Assembly: GCA_013114715.1 (NCBI GenBank) | Contig: QCWB01000004.1 | Location: forward strand, 1-40,186 | Reading direction: 5' to 3' | DNA length: 40,186 nt | From: Nitrososphaera sp. | GTDB lineage: Archaea; Thermoproteota; Nitrososphaeria; Nitrososphaerales; Nitrososphaeraceae | The notes under the pieces: model-generated | The model's input: the letters and a program-made list of their open reading frames with translations, nothing else | Databases searched by the model: none | What the model was told of the DNA's origin: nothing | Made by a program: the position numbers and the translations under genes | Shown here: positions 9,172-17,909 of the stretch, one piece after another | Layout: the number at the start of each line of letters is the position of its first letter | Numbering within the stretch: the first letter of the stretch is position 1

Positions 9172-9545
9172 TACTTCTTGGCACCTCCCTTTTCAGCGGT
9201 TGCTGCCTGCTTGGCCTTTAGCTTTGCAGCCTTTTCATCGTCCAAAAGCTTTTTTCTGTCAGCCTTTGGCATGGTCCTAAGCATCCGGTATCTTGGCAAC
9301 TGCTTTTTGGCTGCATCCTCGCTGTCGTATACGTAGAACACTGCATGAACATCCGTCATGCCTGTCTCGCAAACAAGGTTTATTGGAATAACTGTTTTTT
9401 TATCAACGTTAAGCTGACCGGCTATCTGTTCCGCCGCTTCGGTCTTTTTCAGCTTGCCGGCTGCGCCCTTGAACAGGGCCTTTACCTCGCGTCTGTTTAG
9501 AAGCGAGTTTTTTCTATCTTCGAGCATTACTAGTTCCTGCGACAA
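9171..9545 (-). CDS. rps24e: 30S ribosomal protein S24e
   Basis: This is ribosomal protein eS24. The diagnostic N-terminal segment is DRKNSLLNRREVKAL, with a lysine/alanine-rich C-terminus. The frame is open to 9626, but family members begin only a few residues before the LLxRxEV strand. I place the start at TTG 9545 (124 aa): the TATA-like stretch TACATATATG at 9571-9580 is about 28 nt upstream, which would make the message leaderless. ATG 9527 is a shorter alternative. It is co-transcribed with S27ae, whose start overlaps its stop. Confidence 0.9.
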   Translation of the reverse strand: MSQELVMLEDRKNSLLNRREVKALFKGAAGKLKKTEAAEQIAGQLNVDKKTVIPINLVCETGMTDVHAVFYVYDSEDAAKKQLPRYRMLRTMPKADRKKLLDDEKAAKLKAKQAATAEKGGAKK

Positions 9546-9748
9546 ACTGGCAATAACGGCCTCTAGAACCCATATATGTATTTGCTTCAGCATCCGCAAT
9601 ATTTTGGCCGTTTTGTATTCGGTCAAAGATTTGCCGGCGAAAATGAAATTATGGTCTTGCGAAACTGCAGTGTTGAAAAGAGATTGGATGTCAAAAGATC
9701 AGTTATTGTGCTTAGATAGGAAAATCAAATATACTGCCTTCTTCAGCA

Positions 9749-10171
9749 ATGGAATGTATGAAATCAATCTACCAAGACGTCTGCGACAAGGTAGTTTCTT
9801 TGGACCCGGTCATTCGTTTTGTTGGCATAACCGATGAGGACGGAACCCTGCTTGCAACCACAGAGAGAAAGGGCCTAAAACCGCTGTTAAGCCCGGAAGA
9901 ACGCGCGCAGTACGCCATTACTGCAGCCACAAGACAGTACACCCGCCTTAGATGGGAGTACTTGCTTGGCAAGGTAGATTACGCTTCATCACATTATGCA
10001 AAACTTATCCGCGCAACAATCCCGATTGCCGACGAGAACAGCCGGCTGTATTACGTGATGCTGCTTTCCTTTGACGTAGAGTCCGGCGACAAGGTCCACA
10101 ACATCATTATGAACAAAGTACTTCCAATAGTCAGAAAGAATACTAGCAAGTTCATGAAGAACAAGAAATAG
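9749..10171 (+). CDS. Conserved hypothetical protein (roadblock/longin-like appearance)
   Basis: The 140-aa soluble protein has alternating strands and helices, including DPVIRFVGITDEDGTLLATTER, LRWEYLLGKVDYASSHY and IRATIPIADENSRLYYVMLLSFD. This order recalls roadblock/profilin-like folds and DUF6659-type archaeal proteins, but I cannot assign it firmly. It ends in a lysine-rich tail. A TATA-like AAATATACT at 9727-9735 lies 26 nt before ATG 9758, so translation may begin there rather than at 9749. It stands alone between divergent rps24e and ubiD. Confidence 0.6.
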   Translation: MECMKSIYQDVCDKVVSLDPVIRFVGITDEDGTLLATTERKGLKPLLSPEERAQYAITAATRQYTRLRWEYLLGKVDYASSHYAKLIRATIPIADENSRLYYVMLLSFDVESGDKVHNIIMNKVLPIVRKNTSKFMKNKK

Positions 10172-10210
10172 CGAACACTTATCTAATATACGCCTGTATT
10201 TCAGCGCAAG

Positions 10211-11665
10211 ATGCCATTTGAAAGCCTCGGCGAGTATGTTGAAGCTCTGGAAAGATCAGGCCAGCTAAAAAAAGTAAGGACAAAAGTAGATCCTAATCTT
10301 GAAGTGGCCGAGATAATGCGCCGGCTGATGTACGCCGGCGACCAGCCGGCGGTCCTGTTTGAAAACGTGCAGGGCTCACAAATGCAGATCCTTGGCAACG
10401 CGTTTGGCACGATGAAGAGGCTGGAGATAGGGCTAGAAACCGAAGATTTTGTCGACATTGGCAGGCGGATAGTAGACCTGACAAAGATGAAGATGCCCTC
10501 CGGCATGCTAAACAAGCTAAAGATGCTTCCAAAGCTTTCCGAGATTGGCGAGTACGGCCCCAAGTACGTCGATGACGGGCCAGTCACCGAAGTCGTGGAA
10601 ACCGACAGGGCGTCTCTAAACTCGATGCCAGTCCTAAAGTCCTTTGCCGGAGACGCCGGAAAATTCATCACTTTTGGTTTTACCGTAACAAAGCACCCGG
10701 AGACAGAGATCCGCAACCTGGGAGTCTACAGAATCCAGATAATAGACGACAAGCATGCAAGCATGCACTGGCAAACGCACAAGCGCGGAGCGCAGCACTA
10801 CAAGATGCTAAAGGAGCAGGGAAAAAAGATAGAAGCAGCCATAGTGATCGGAGCTGACCCGGCAACCGTGTTTAGCGCAGTGGCCCCTGTCCCGGAGGGC
10901 ATGGACAAGTACCTGTTTGCAGGCATCAGCAGAAAGAAGGGAGTAAAGCTGGTCAAGTGCAAAACAGTCGACCTGGAAGTGCCGGCCAACGCCGAGATAG
11001 TTCTGGAAGGATACGTCGATCCAAACGACATGCGCATGGAAGGCCCATTTGGCGACCACACAGGCTATTACACGCCGGCAGAACCGTTTCCAACGTTTAC
11101 GCTTACAGGTATGATGAGAAGAAACAGGCCTATCTACCTGACGACTGTGGTCGGCAAGCCGATACTGGAAGACGCGTATATAGGTAAAGTAATCGAGCGG
11201 TCGTTTCTGCCTCTTATCCAGATGTTCCATCCAGAGGTCGTCGACTATGCTATGCCAGCGGCGGGATGGTTCCAGGGCATGGCAATAATCTCGATAAAGA
11301 AGCAGTACCCAGGCCAAGCCAAGAAGGTGATGATGGGCCTCTGGGGCATGGGGCAGCTTGCACTGACAAAGATGTTCATAGTGGTGGACAGCGAAATCAA
11401 CGTCCACGACATAAACGACGTCATCTGGGCCATTACTACGAGGGCAGACGCGGCCAGAGACACGATAATAATCAACAACACGCCGACAGACACTTTAGAT
11501 CCAGCATCTCCGCTTGTCAACCTTGGATCAAAGCTGGGCATAGACGCCACGACAAAGACCCGCGAGGAAGGATACACGCGCGAAATCCAAGAGCTGGCCG
11601 TAGTAGACGACGAGACAAAGGTGCTGGTAGACAGGAAATGGTCTGGCTACTTTAATAATACTTGA
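10211..11665 (+). CDS. UbiD-family decarboxylase, candidate menaquinone decarboxylase (MqnL-type)
   Basis: This is a 484-aa prenylated-FMN-dependent (de)carboxylase. Seen: LGVYRIQIIDDKHASMHWQ (cofactor region) and DMRMEGPFGDHTGYY, which holds two of the acidic residues of the UbiD E-R-E active site. Length and motif order are normal for UbiD. UbiD proteins act on many aromatic acids. Here the gene meets mqnC with a 14-nt convergent overlap and lies beside mqnE and mqnD, so the likely substrate is prenylated 1,4-dihydroxy-6-naphthoate in the futalosine route. That role is inferred from position. The ATG is about 26 nt from a TATA-like CTAATATACG, suggesting a leaderless message. No UbiX (prFMN maker) is in the window. 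Confidence 0.85.
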   Translation: MPFESLGEYVEALERSGQLKKVRTKVDPNLEVAEIMRRLMYAGDQPAVLFENVQGSQMQILGNAFGTMKRLEIGLETEDFVDIGRRIVDLTKMKMPSGMLNKLKMLPKLSEIGEYGPKYVDDGPVTEVVETDRASLNSMPVLKSFAGDAGKFITFGFTVTKHPETEIRNLGVYRIQIIDDKHASMHWQTHKRGAQHYKMLKEQGKKIEAAIVIGADPATVFSAVAPVPEGMDKYLFAGISRKKGVKLVKCKTVDLEVPANAEIVLEGYVDPNDMRMEGPFGDHTGYYTPAEPFPTFTLTGMMRRNRPIYLTTVVGKPILEDAYIGKVIERSFLPLIQMFHPEVVDYAMPAAGWFQGMAIISIKKQYPGQAKKVMMGLWGMGQLALTKMFIVVDSEINVHDINDVIWAITTRADAARDTIIINNTPTDTLDPASPLVNLGSKLGIDATTKTREEGYTREIQELAVVDDETKVLVDRKWSGYFNNT

Positions 11666-12776
11666 TGATGTTGTAGGCGTTGTCACGTTCTGCTATCCGA
11701 AAGCCGGCCTGCTTTACGGCAGTAATTATCCTGTCTGAAGTCAGCTCTGTTGACCGAGCTCCGGTGGCGCTGACCACCTCTTCTCCGATTAGAGTGCCGC
11801 CAAAATCATCGGCTCCGTAGCTTAGGGCAAGCTGCGCCATGCCTATGCCGTTTGTCAGCCAAGACGACTGCAAGTGATCAATCAAGCCGTTGTACATAAT
11901 CCGGGAAATTGCTATCATTTTCAAAAGTTGCAGACCGCCGGACGGGTATTTTATCAGCCCCTCTTCTTGCATCTCGGTCTTGTTTGGCTCAAAACTCCAC
12001 GGTATGAACGCCATAAAGCCACCGGTCTTTTGCTGCAGGTTGGCGATTTTCATGATGTGGCTGGCCCGGTCTTCATCTGTTTCTACAGTGCCGTACATCA
12101 TGGTGGCAGAAGACTTTATCCCGAGGCTGTGGGCTTCTTCCATTATACGCAGCCACTCGTGGCTTTTTATTTTCAGCGGGCTAATCTGTTCCTTGACGCT
12201 GTCCTCAAGGATTTCTGCTCCGGCCCCGGGAAGCGAGTCAAGGCCAGCTTGCTTTAATCTGGACAATACCTCAAAAGTAGAGCTGTGCTCGACTCTGGCT
12301 ATCATGTCCACCTCGGACGCAGACAGGCCGTGGACGCCTACTTCTGGGCATTTCTGTTTTATTGCCCGGAACGCGTTTTCAAAATACTCGAGTTTCAGGT
12401 TCGGGTTGTGCCCGCCCTGAATCAAGACCTGCGTGATTCCAAACATCTGCCGCGAGGTAACTACGCGCTTTACGATATCTTCCAGCGATAGAGTATAGGA
12501 TTCTTCGTGTCCAGGCGGCCGGTAAAATGCGCAGAACTTGCAGTAGGTGACGCAGACATTGGTATAGTTCAGAATTATGTTATTGACAAAAGTTATGGTG
12601 TCTCCAAACTTGCGCTGCCGCAGTATGTTGGCAACGAGGCCTAGGGAATACGCATCGTCGGATTTTACAAGCCGTATACAATCATTTAGGTTGAGCCGTT
12701 TGCCGGCAAGCGCGTTGTCCAGAATATCGTGTATGTCGGATTTTTTCAGGTATTCCTGGACCAGTTTGCTCTGCAA
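11652..12776 (-). CDS. mqnC: Cyclic dehypoxanthine futalosine synthase (radical SAM)
   Basis: MqnC converts dehypoxanthinyl futalosine to its cyclic form in menaquinone synthesis. The 374-aa protein has the radical SAM CxxxCxxC motif in NYTNVCVTYCKFCAFYR. MqnC-type signatures follow: VLIQGGHNPNLKLEYFE, LDSLPGAGAEIL, TMMYGTVET and GFMAFIPWSFEPNKT. The QGGHNP and FIPW forms separate it from MqnE. The start is TTG 12776, with a TATA-like AAATAACA about 30 nt upstream. The 3' end overlaps the convergent ubiD by 14 nt; the 5' side faces mqnE across 75 nt. Confidence 0.92.
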   Translation of the reverse strand: MQSKLVQEYLKKSDIHDILDNALAGKRLNLNDCIRLVKSDDAYSLGLVANILRQRKFGDTITFVNNIILNYTNVCVTYCKFCAFYRPPGHEESYTLSLEDIVKRVVTSRQMFGITQVLIQGGHNPNLKLEYFENAFRAIKQKCPEVGVHGLSASEVDMIARVEHSSTFEVLSRLKQAGLDSLPGAGAEILEDSVKEQISPLKIKSHEWLRIMEEAHSLGIKSSATMMYGTVETDEDRASHIMKIANLQQKTGGFMAFIPWSFEPNKTEMQEEGLIKYPSGGLQLLKMIAISRIMYNGLIDHLQSSWLTNGIGMAQLALSYGADDFGGTLIGEEVVSATGARSTELTSDRIITAVKQAGFRIAERDNAYNIIKYY

Positions 12777-12851
12777 TTAACAGAAGCAAATGCCCTTCAA
12801 TGTTATTTATTCTATTTGGAGTGCCTAAATTTATAATGGCCTTGCACGATA
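12777..12851. promoter_or_regulatory. Divergent promoter region mqnC / mqnE
   Basis: The 75-nt spacer holds two separate TATA-like boxes. ATAAATAACA (minus strand, 12801-12810) serves mqnC, and TTTATAAT (plus, 12830-12837) serves mqnE. Each is about 26 nt from a non-ATG start: TTG 12776 and GTG 12858/TTG 12852. The pattern predicts leaderless, divergent transcription from a compact core region. Confidence 0.5.
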
Positions 12852-13973
12852 TTGCAGGTGTTGCAGTCCATAGACGCCGTCAGTAAGGTTGGCGGGACCG
12901 CCGCTCTGGAAAAGGCCCTTGCCGGCGAGGAATTAACCTACGACGATGGCGTGCAACTGATAAACGAGGAGAACCTGTTTTTGCTTGGCGCCGCAGCCGA
13001 CCAGATTCGAAAGAAACTGGCCGGAAATGTCGTTACCTTTGTCGGCTCGTACTACCTTAATTACACGAACGTCTGCGCTGCCAGCTGCCCGCTGTGCGCA
13101 TTTTACCGCAAGGGAGACGAGCAGGACGCATATACTCTGTCGACAGACCAGATAGTATCCAGGTCCAAGATGGCCATCGACATGGGCGCGACAGAGCTTC
13201 ACATAGTCGGCGGATTTCACCCAAAGCTGGGCCTTGATTACTACGAGAACATGATGCGCGCAATAAAATCGGCGCACCCCCAAATCACGATAAAGGCGTT
13301 TACACCAGCAGAAATATTCTTCATTGCCCGGCTTACCCGCAATTCGGTCAAGGAGGTGCTGTCCCGGCTCAAAGAGTCAGGGCTTGACGCGCTGCCAGGC
13401 GGCGGGGCGGAAATATTCCATCCAGAGACCAGGAAAAAGATAGTGATAGGCAAGTGCTCTGGCGATGAATGGCTTGACACAGCAAGGCAGGCCCACGAAC
13501 TGGGTCTCAAAAGCAACTGCACCATGCTTTTTGGTCATGTCGAAAAGCCTGAGCACATTGTTGACCACGTGATAAAAATTCGTGAATTGCACAAAAAGAC
13601 CAATGGCTTTACTACTTTTATCCCGCTGAAATTCAGCCTTGAAAATACCGAGTTAGAGCAAAAAGGCCTCATAACTGCGGAAAGCCCGTCAACATACGAC
13701 TTGCGCGTTATTGCAGTGTCGCGGCTTTTGTTAGGCAACGTGCTTCGGAACGTCTCCGTATACTGGGTTGCCCTTGGAAAAAAGATTGCCCAGGTAGCTT
13801 TGTCGTATGGCGGAAACGATATGGTCGGCACCGCCTTTTCTGAAGAAATATTCAAGGCTGCCGGCAAGGCAACCGGCACGTCGATTCAAGAGCTTGCAGG
13901 CATGATAAAAGAGATAAAGCGCGAGCCGGCCCAGCGAGACACATTCTTTAACATCATAAAGAGATTTGACTAG
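12852..13973 (+). CDS. mqnE: Aminofutalosine synthase (radical SAM)
   Basis: MqnE joins SAM and 3-[(1-carboxyvinyl)oxy]benzoate to form aminodeoxyfutalosine. The 373-aa protein carries the radical SAM motif in NYTNVCAASCPLCAFYR. MqnE-type signatures follow: LHIVGGFHPKLGLDYYE, KAFTPAEIFFIAR, LDALPGGGAEIF, TMLFGHVEK and GFTTFIPLKFSLENT. The TTG at 12852 is the first possible start, but a TATA-like box centred at 12833 favours GTG 12858 as a leaderless start. The stop overlaps the stop of convergent mqnD by 4 nt. It is paralogous to mqnC next door. Confidence 0.92.
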   Translation: MQVLQSIDAVSKVGGTAALEKALAGEELTYDDGVQLINEENLFLLGAAADQIRKKLAGNVVTFVGSYYLNYTNVCAASCPLCAFYRKGDEQDAYTLSTDQIVSRSKMAIDMGATELHIVGGFHPKLGLDYYENMMRAIKSAHPQITIKAFTPAEIFFIARLTRNSVKEVLSRLKESGLDALPGGGAEIFHPETRKKIVIGKCSGDEWLDTARQAHELGLKSNCTMLFGHVEKPEHIVDHVIKIRELHKKTNGFTTFIPLKFSLENTELEQKGLITAESPSTYDLRVIAVSRLLLGNVLRNVSVYWVALGKKIAQVALSYGGNDMVGTAFSEEIFKAAGKATGTSIQELAGMIKEIKREPAQRDTFFNIIKRFD

Positions 13974-14794
13974 AGCACGTCAACAATAATCGGGCTTTCG
14001 ATTAGCTTGCGCTGCCGGGCCATCTCAAACATGGTTTCCATGGCCTTCTTGCCTGACGGGCCCATATCCCTAGTTATGTCGTTTACGTACATCAAGACGA
14101 ATTTTTTTATCGTCTCCTTTGGCTGGCCCCGGCCATGCTGCATAGAATAGTCTATCGCAGCGTCAATGTTGTCAAGGCCGTACTGTATAGACTGCACGAA
14201 AAGGTCGCTGAACTGCTTTATTTGCTCCCGAGTCATGGTCTTGCTGCTGGCAACGTTGATGCCAAGCGGGACTGGAAGGTTGCCAGTAGCCGCCGACCAC
14301 CAGCTGCCAAGGTCCAAGATGCCAGAAAATTTTGTCCTGTCAAAGGTTATCTGGGCTTCGTGTATGACTAGGCCAGCGTCGACCCGACCGTCAAGCACTG
14401 CCTGCGGTATGGTCTCAAAGGACATCTCTTTTTCTACAAAGTTGCCCACTGCAAGTTTCAAAAGCAGATTGGCCGAAGTCATCCTGCCAGGAATAGCTAT
14501 CGTGGCGTTCTTTAGATCTACAGTCCTGTCTTTTCTGGCGATTACCACCGGACCGTAGTTTAGGCCAAAGCTTCCGCCGGCGCGCAAAACAACATAGTCC
14601 TTTAGGTAGGCGTAGGCATGCGCGGAAACAGCGGTCACGTCAAGCTCATGCCTCAATGCGCGCTTGTTGAGAGTCTCTATGTCTTCTATTACATGGTTTA
14701 CAGCAAAATTGTCAGACTTGACCTTGCCTGAAGCGATGCCGTAGAACATGAAGGCGTCGTCTGCGTCCGGAGTATGGCCAAGGGTAATCCTCAT
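13970..14794 (-). CDS. mqnD: 1,4-dihydroxy-6-naphthoate synthase
   Basis: MqnD cleaves cyclic dehypoxanthine futalosine to 1,4-dihydroxy-6-naphthoate. The 274-aa protein has a periplasmic-binding-protein-like fold and no signal peptide. Family signatures are LGHTPDADDAFMFYGI at the N-terminus, SAHAYAYLKDYVVLR, NYGPVVIAR and VIHEAQITF, which contains the conserved histidine. It is separated from divergent EF-2 by 87 nt, and its own TATA-like box lies about 28 nt from ATG. MqnA and the futalosine hydrolase, needed for a full pathway, are not in this window. Confidence 0.92.
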   Translation of the reverse strand: MRITLGHTPDADDAFMFYGIASGKVKSDNFAVNHVIEDIETLNKRALRHELDVTAVSAHAYAYLKDYVVLRAGGSFGLNYGPVVIARKDRTVDLKNATIAIPGRMTSANLLLKLAVGNFVEKEMSFETIPQAVLDGRVDAGLVIHEAQITFDRTKFSGILDLGSWWSAATGNLPVPLGINVASSKTMTREQIKQFSDLFVQSIQYGLDNIDAAIDYSMQHGRGQPKETIKKFVLMYVNDITRDMGPSGKKAMETMFEMARQRKLIESPIIVDVL

Positions 14795-14881
14795 CCAAGC
14801 CCTACGGATGTTCTGCCACTATTAAATCTATGAACACTGGCAACATTTATAGTCCTCGAACAAATTTTTTTCAAACTAGGC
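14795..14881. promoter_or_regulatory. Divergent promoter region mqnD / EF-2
   Basis: This AT-rich 87-nt spacer holds a minus-strand GATTTAATAG around 14820-14829 for mqnD. On the plus strand, CATTTATAG around 14844-14852 serves EF-2. The predicted EF-2 transcript would have a leader of only several nucleotides; the mqnD one would be leaderless. Read from composition and spacing only. Confidence 0.45.
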
Positions 14882-17083
14882 ATGCCAAAGTTCAAGTCTA
14901 CCCAGGAAATCCTGAAGATTATCGGTAACAAAGAACAGATTCGTAATTTCGGTGTAATCGCGCACGTTGACCACGGCAAGACAACCATGAGTGACAGCTT
15001 GCTTGCCGCGTCTGGCATCATTGCCCCGTCAGTTGCTGGACAGGCCCTGGCTCTGGACTCTATGAAACTTGAGCAGAACAGGCAGATGACCATCAGGGGC
15101 GCAAACGTCACCTTGCTTTACGAGCACGAGGGCAGGGACTATGTCGTCAACATGATTGACACCCCTGGCCACATTGACTTTACAGGCAGGGTAACCCGTG
15201 CGTTGCGCGCAATTGACGGTGTGGTAGTCGTATCAGACTCTGTCGAAGGCATCATGACCCAGACAGAGACCGTGACAAGACAGGCCCTGGAGGAGCGTGT
15301 CAGGCCAGTTCTGTACATCAACAAGATAGACAGGCTGGTAAAGGAGCTTCGTCTCGACGGGCCGGCCATGCAGAAATGGCTTTCTAACATTATTGCTGAT
15401 TTCAACAGGCTAGTAGACCTGTACGCGGAGCCAGAATACAAGGAAAAATGGAAGGTAAGCATCCAGAGCAACACCGTGGCCTTTGGCTCGGCAAAGGACC
15501 GCTGGGGCTTTAACTTCAAAATCGCCCAGAAAAAGGGAGTCGGCTTCAAGGACGTCTACGAGGCCTATACGGCAGAAGGCGACGCCAAGATAAAGGCTCT
15601 GGCAGAAAAAGCGCCGCTGCACGACGCGGTACTTGGCATGGTAATCGAGCACCACCCGCCGCCCCACATCGCGCAGAAATACAGAATCCCGAAAATCTGG
15701 CCAGGAGACTTGAACTCGGAGATCGGACAGGCGCTGCTAAACTGCGATGAGAAGGGCCCGGCTATGATGATGGTCACAACGATCAACGTCGACCCGCAGG
15801 CAGGCAGGGTGGCAACAGGCCGTCTGTATTCTGGCACGGTAAAAGACGGAGACGAGATCTACCTTATCGACGCAAAGAGGCCAGGCAAAATCCAGTCAGT
15901 CAACATCTACATGGGCAACACAAGAGAAGTTGTCAGCGTTTTGCCGGCAGGAAACATACCTGCGCTGCTTGGGCTTGACTACGCAGTCTCTGGCGAGTCG
16001 ATATCAACGGTCAAGGGCGCAACGGCATTTGAGTCCATCAAATACGTTTCAGAGCCTGTTGTAACAATAGCAGTCGAGCCAAAGCACCCCAAGGACCTGC
16101 CAAAGCTGGTTGAAGGCCTCCGCAGGATTACTGTAGAGGACCCCAACCTGGTAGTCAAGATAAACGAGGAGACCGGCGAGACTCTGATGGCCGGCATGGG
16201 CGTTTTGCACCTTGAAATCGCCACGTCGCTTCTGCAGGAGATGAACCTAGACATCGTGACAACGCAGCCGCTCATCAACTACAGAGAGACCATCAGGCAA
16301 AAGGCCGGCCCGATAATGAGCAAGTCTCCAAACAAGCACAACAAGATATTTCTGCGAGTAGAGCCGCTTGCCGACGACATTGTAGACCTGATAAGGACCG
16401 GCAAGATTAAAGAAGACATGGACAAAAAGGAGATGGCCAAGATCCTGAGGGAGAAGGGCTGGGGCACAGACGAGTCAAGAAGCGTAGTTGCAATCGACTC
16501 ATCTGGCAACATGCTGGTAGACGAGACCAAAGGTGTCCAGTTCATACAGGAATCCATGGACTCTATCCGATCTGGCTTTGACGACGTAATCAGAAACGGC
16601 CCGATAGCAAAAGAGCAGGTAAGAGGCGTCAAGTTTGTCCTGCACCACTTTGTGCCGCACGAGGACCCGGCCCACAGAGGCCTTGCGCAGCTGATGCCGG
16701 CCACGAGAAGGGCAATGCTTGGCTCAATTCTGATAGCTGACCCTGTCCTGCTAGAGCCAATACTTGGCATCGAGATAAAATGCCCTCAGGAGCAGATAGG
16801 CACGGTTGCAGGCATACTCTCAAGCAAGCGGGGTAAACTTTTGAACGTGGAGCAAAAGGGCATCATTGCAATCATACAAGGAGAGGTCCCGGCGTCAGAG
16901 ACGTTTGACCTGTCAGAGACCATGAGGGGCGGAACCGCAGGCAAGGCAATGTGGACCACGTTCTTCAAGTCATGGCAGCCAGTTCCAAACTCTATATTCA
17001 GGACCCTGATTGCAGACGTACGAAAGCGCAAGGGACTCAGCCCAGAGCCGTCAAGCCCAGATGAGTTCATAGACAAGGAGTAG
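14882..17083 (+). CDS. fusA: Translation elongation factor 2 (aEF-2)
   Basis: This GTPase drives ribosomal translocation. Its 733 aa are full length for archaeal EF-2. The G domain has HVDHGKTT, DTPGHIDF and NKIDRL. Later domains follow the standard EF-G/EF-2 order. The diphthamide site is in HEDPAHRGLAQLMP, with the modified histidine at residue 598 in this start frame. It is preceded by a short-leader promoter and followed by T-rich termination tracts. Dph6, which completes the modification of this histidine, is encoded 11 kb upstream in this window. Confidence 0.97.
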   Translation: MPKFKSTQEILKIIGNKEQIRNFGVIAHVDHGKTTMSDSLLAASGIIAPSVAGQALALDSMKLEQNRQMTIRGANVTLLYEHEGRDYVVNMIDTPGHIDFTGRVTRALRAIDGVVVVSDSVEGIMTQTETVTRQALEERVRPVLYINKIDRLVKELRLDGPAMQKWLSNIIADFNRLVDLYAEPEYKEKWKVSIQSNTVAFGSAKDRWGFNFKIAQKKGVGFKDVYEAYTAEGDAKIKALAEKAPLHDAVLGMVIEHHPPPHIAQKYRIPKIWPGDLNSEIGQALLNCDEKGPAMMMVTTINVDPQAGRVATGRLYSGTVKDGDEIYLIDAKRPGKIQSVNIYMGNTREVVSVLPAGNIPALLGLDYAVSGESISTVKGATAFESIKYVSEPVVTIAVEPKHPKDLPKLVEGLRRITVEDPNLVVKINEETGETLMAGMGVLHLEIATSLLQEMNLDIVTTQPLINYRETIRQKAGPIMSKSPNKHNKIFLRVEPLADDIVDLIRTGKIKEDMDKKEMAKILREKGWGTDESRSVVAIDSSGNMLVDETKGVQFIQESMDSIRSGFDDVIRNGPIAKEQVRGVKFVLHHFVPHEDPAHRGLAQLMPATRRAMLGSILIADPVLLEPILGIEIKCPQEQIGTVAGILSSKRGKLLNVEQKGIIAIIQGEVPASETFDLSETMRGGTAGKAMWTTFFKSWQPVPNSIFRTLIADVRKRKGLSPEPSSPDEFIDKE

Positions 17084-17093
17084 AGATACTCTC

Positions 17094-17127
17094 TCCTTTT
17101 CATGCTCATTTTTGTGTTGCTTTTTAG
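17094..17127 (+). terminator. T-tract terminator downstream of EF-2
   Basis: Three oligo-T runs (TTTT, TTTTT, TTTTT) follow the EF-2 stop within about 40 nt with no strong hairpin. This is typical of archaeal T-tract termination. Confidence 0.45.
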
Positions 17128-17170
17128 ATGTTTTGAAATAGATGCAGAGCTATTTTTGCGATTTGCAAAG

Positions 17171-17698
17171 TCAAGTACTCTCTTCTTTTTGATCTTTTCT
17201 AAACGCATAATCTTTCATGCCGTCTTTTGTTATGATTCGGGCAAGCCGTACGGGCACATCCTCTGCATTTAGACGGTTTACAAAATCCGCGAAAGCTTGT
17301 TCAGCAGGAGATGTATCAGTGCTCGCATTGTTATTCTTAGAATCGAGTCCTTCTACAAATATCACAAAAAATGGGCCATTTGCTGGCTTAGATGCTAAGC
17401 TATAGATATTCGGCGTTCTTGTTCGCCCAAACAATCTATTAGCCAAAGTTAGACCCCAAATAAACACGATTGAGCCAGATACTAAATAGATTATATAAGT
17501 CGCAAAAAAGGCATAGTTCTTTCCCTCCCAAGGAAAGAAAGCCCGATCCAATGTTGTATAGAAACCAAGAGAGATTGATATTAGTGTCAGACCTGCACCT
17601 ATTAGAGTAGATATCACTATATGAGAACGACCAACTCGTTTATCAATTTCCGAGAAGTTGAATTTTGTACTCATCCATGCATATTCATAATAGCTCAT
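17171..17698 (-). CDS. Hypothetical two-TM membrane protein
   Basis: This 175-aa protein has no family I can name. A short N-terminal part (to about residue 27) is followed by a hydrophobic segment ISTLIGAGLTLISISLGFYT and a second TM, FFATYIIYLVSGSIVFIWGL. A soluble C-terminal half of about 80 residues includes FFVIFVEGLD and AEQAFADFVNRLN, with a charged tail. Base composition is clearly more AT-rich than the neighbouring EF-2. It is divergent from a trypsin-like protease gene, and their starts lie about 205 nt apart. The pairing hints at a shared function, perhaps a membrane target or effector regulated by the protease; that is speculative. Confidence 0.6.
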   Translation of the reverse strand: MSYYEYAWMSTKFNFSEIDKRVGRSHIVISTLIGAGLTLISISLGFYTTLDRAFFPWEGKNYAFFATYIIYLVSGSIVFIWGLTLANRLFGRTRTPNIYSLASKPANGPFFVIFVEGLDSKNNNASTDTSPAEQAFADFVNRLNAEDVPVRLARIITKDGMKDYAFRKDQKEEST

Positions 17699-17894
17699 TG
17701 TTATTCTTTATGAATAGATCAAGAAATCCAATCTCTACGCACTCGTGTGATATGATTAGGTAATAACGAAAGTAAGAAAAGGTTGAAGCTCTCGGCAGAC
17801 CGCGTGGTATCTATAAAGTTGAATGAAGAAGAACATCAAAAACTTAGATGCTTGCAATGTTAGAGGGATAATGATTAAAATCATGATGGTTCCA

Positions 17895-17909
17895 TGACAT
17901 GCATTGTCA
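17895..17909. promoter_or_regulatory. Inverted repeat over the start of the trypsin-like protease gene
   Basis: TGACA-TGCAT-TGTCA is an inverted repeat with 5-nt arms. It covers the upstream stop and the TTG start at 17904. If the transcript is leaderless, an operator here would overlap the transcription start. It is short and could be chance. Confidence 0.25.
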
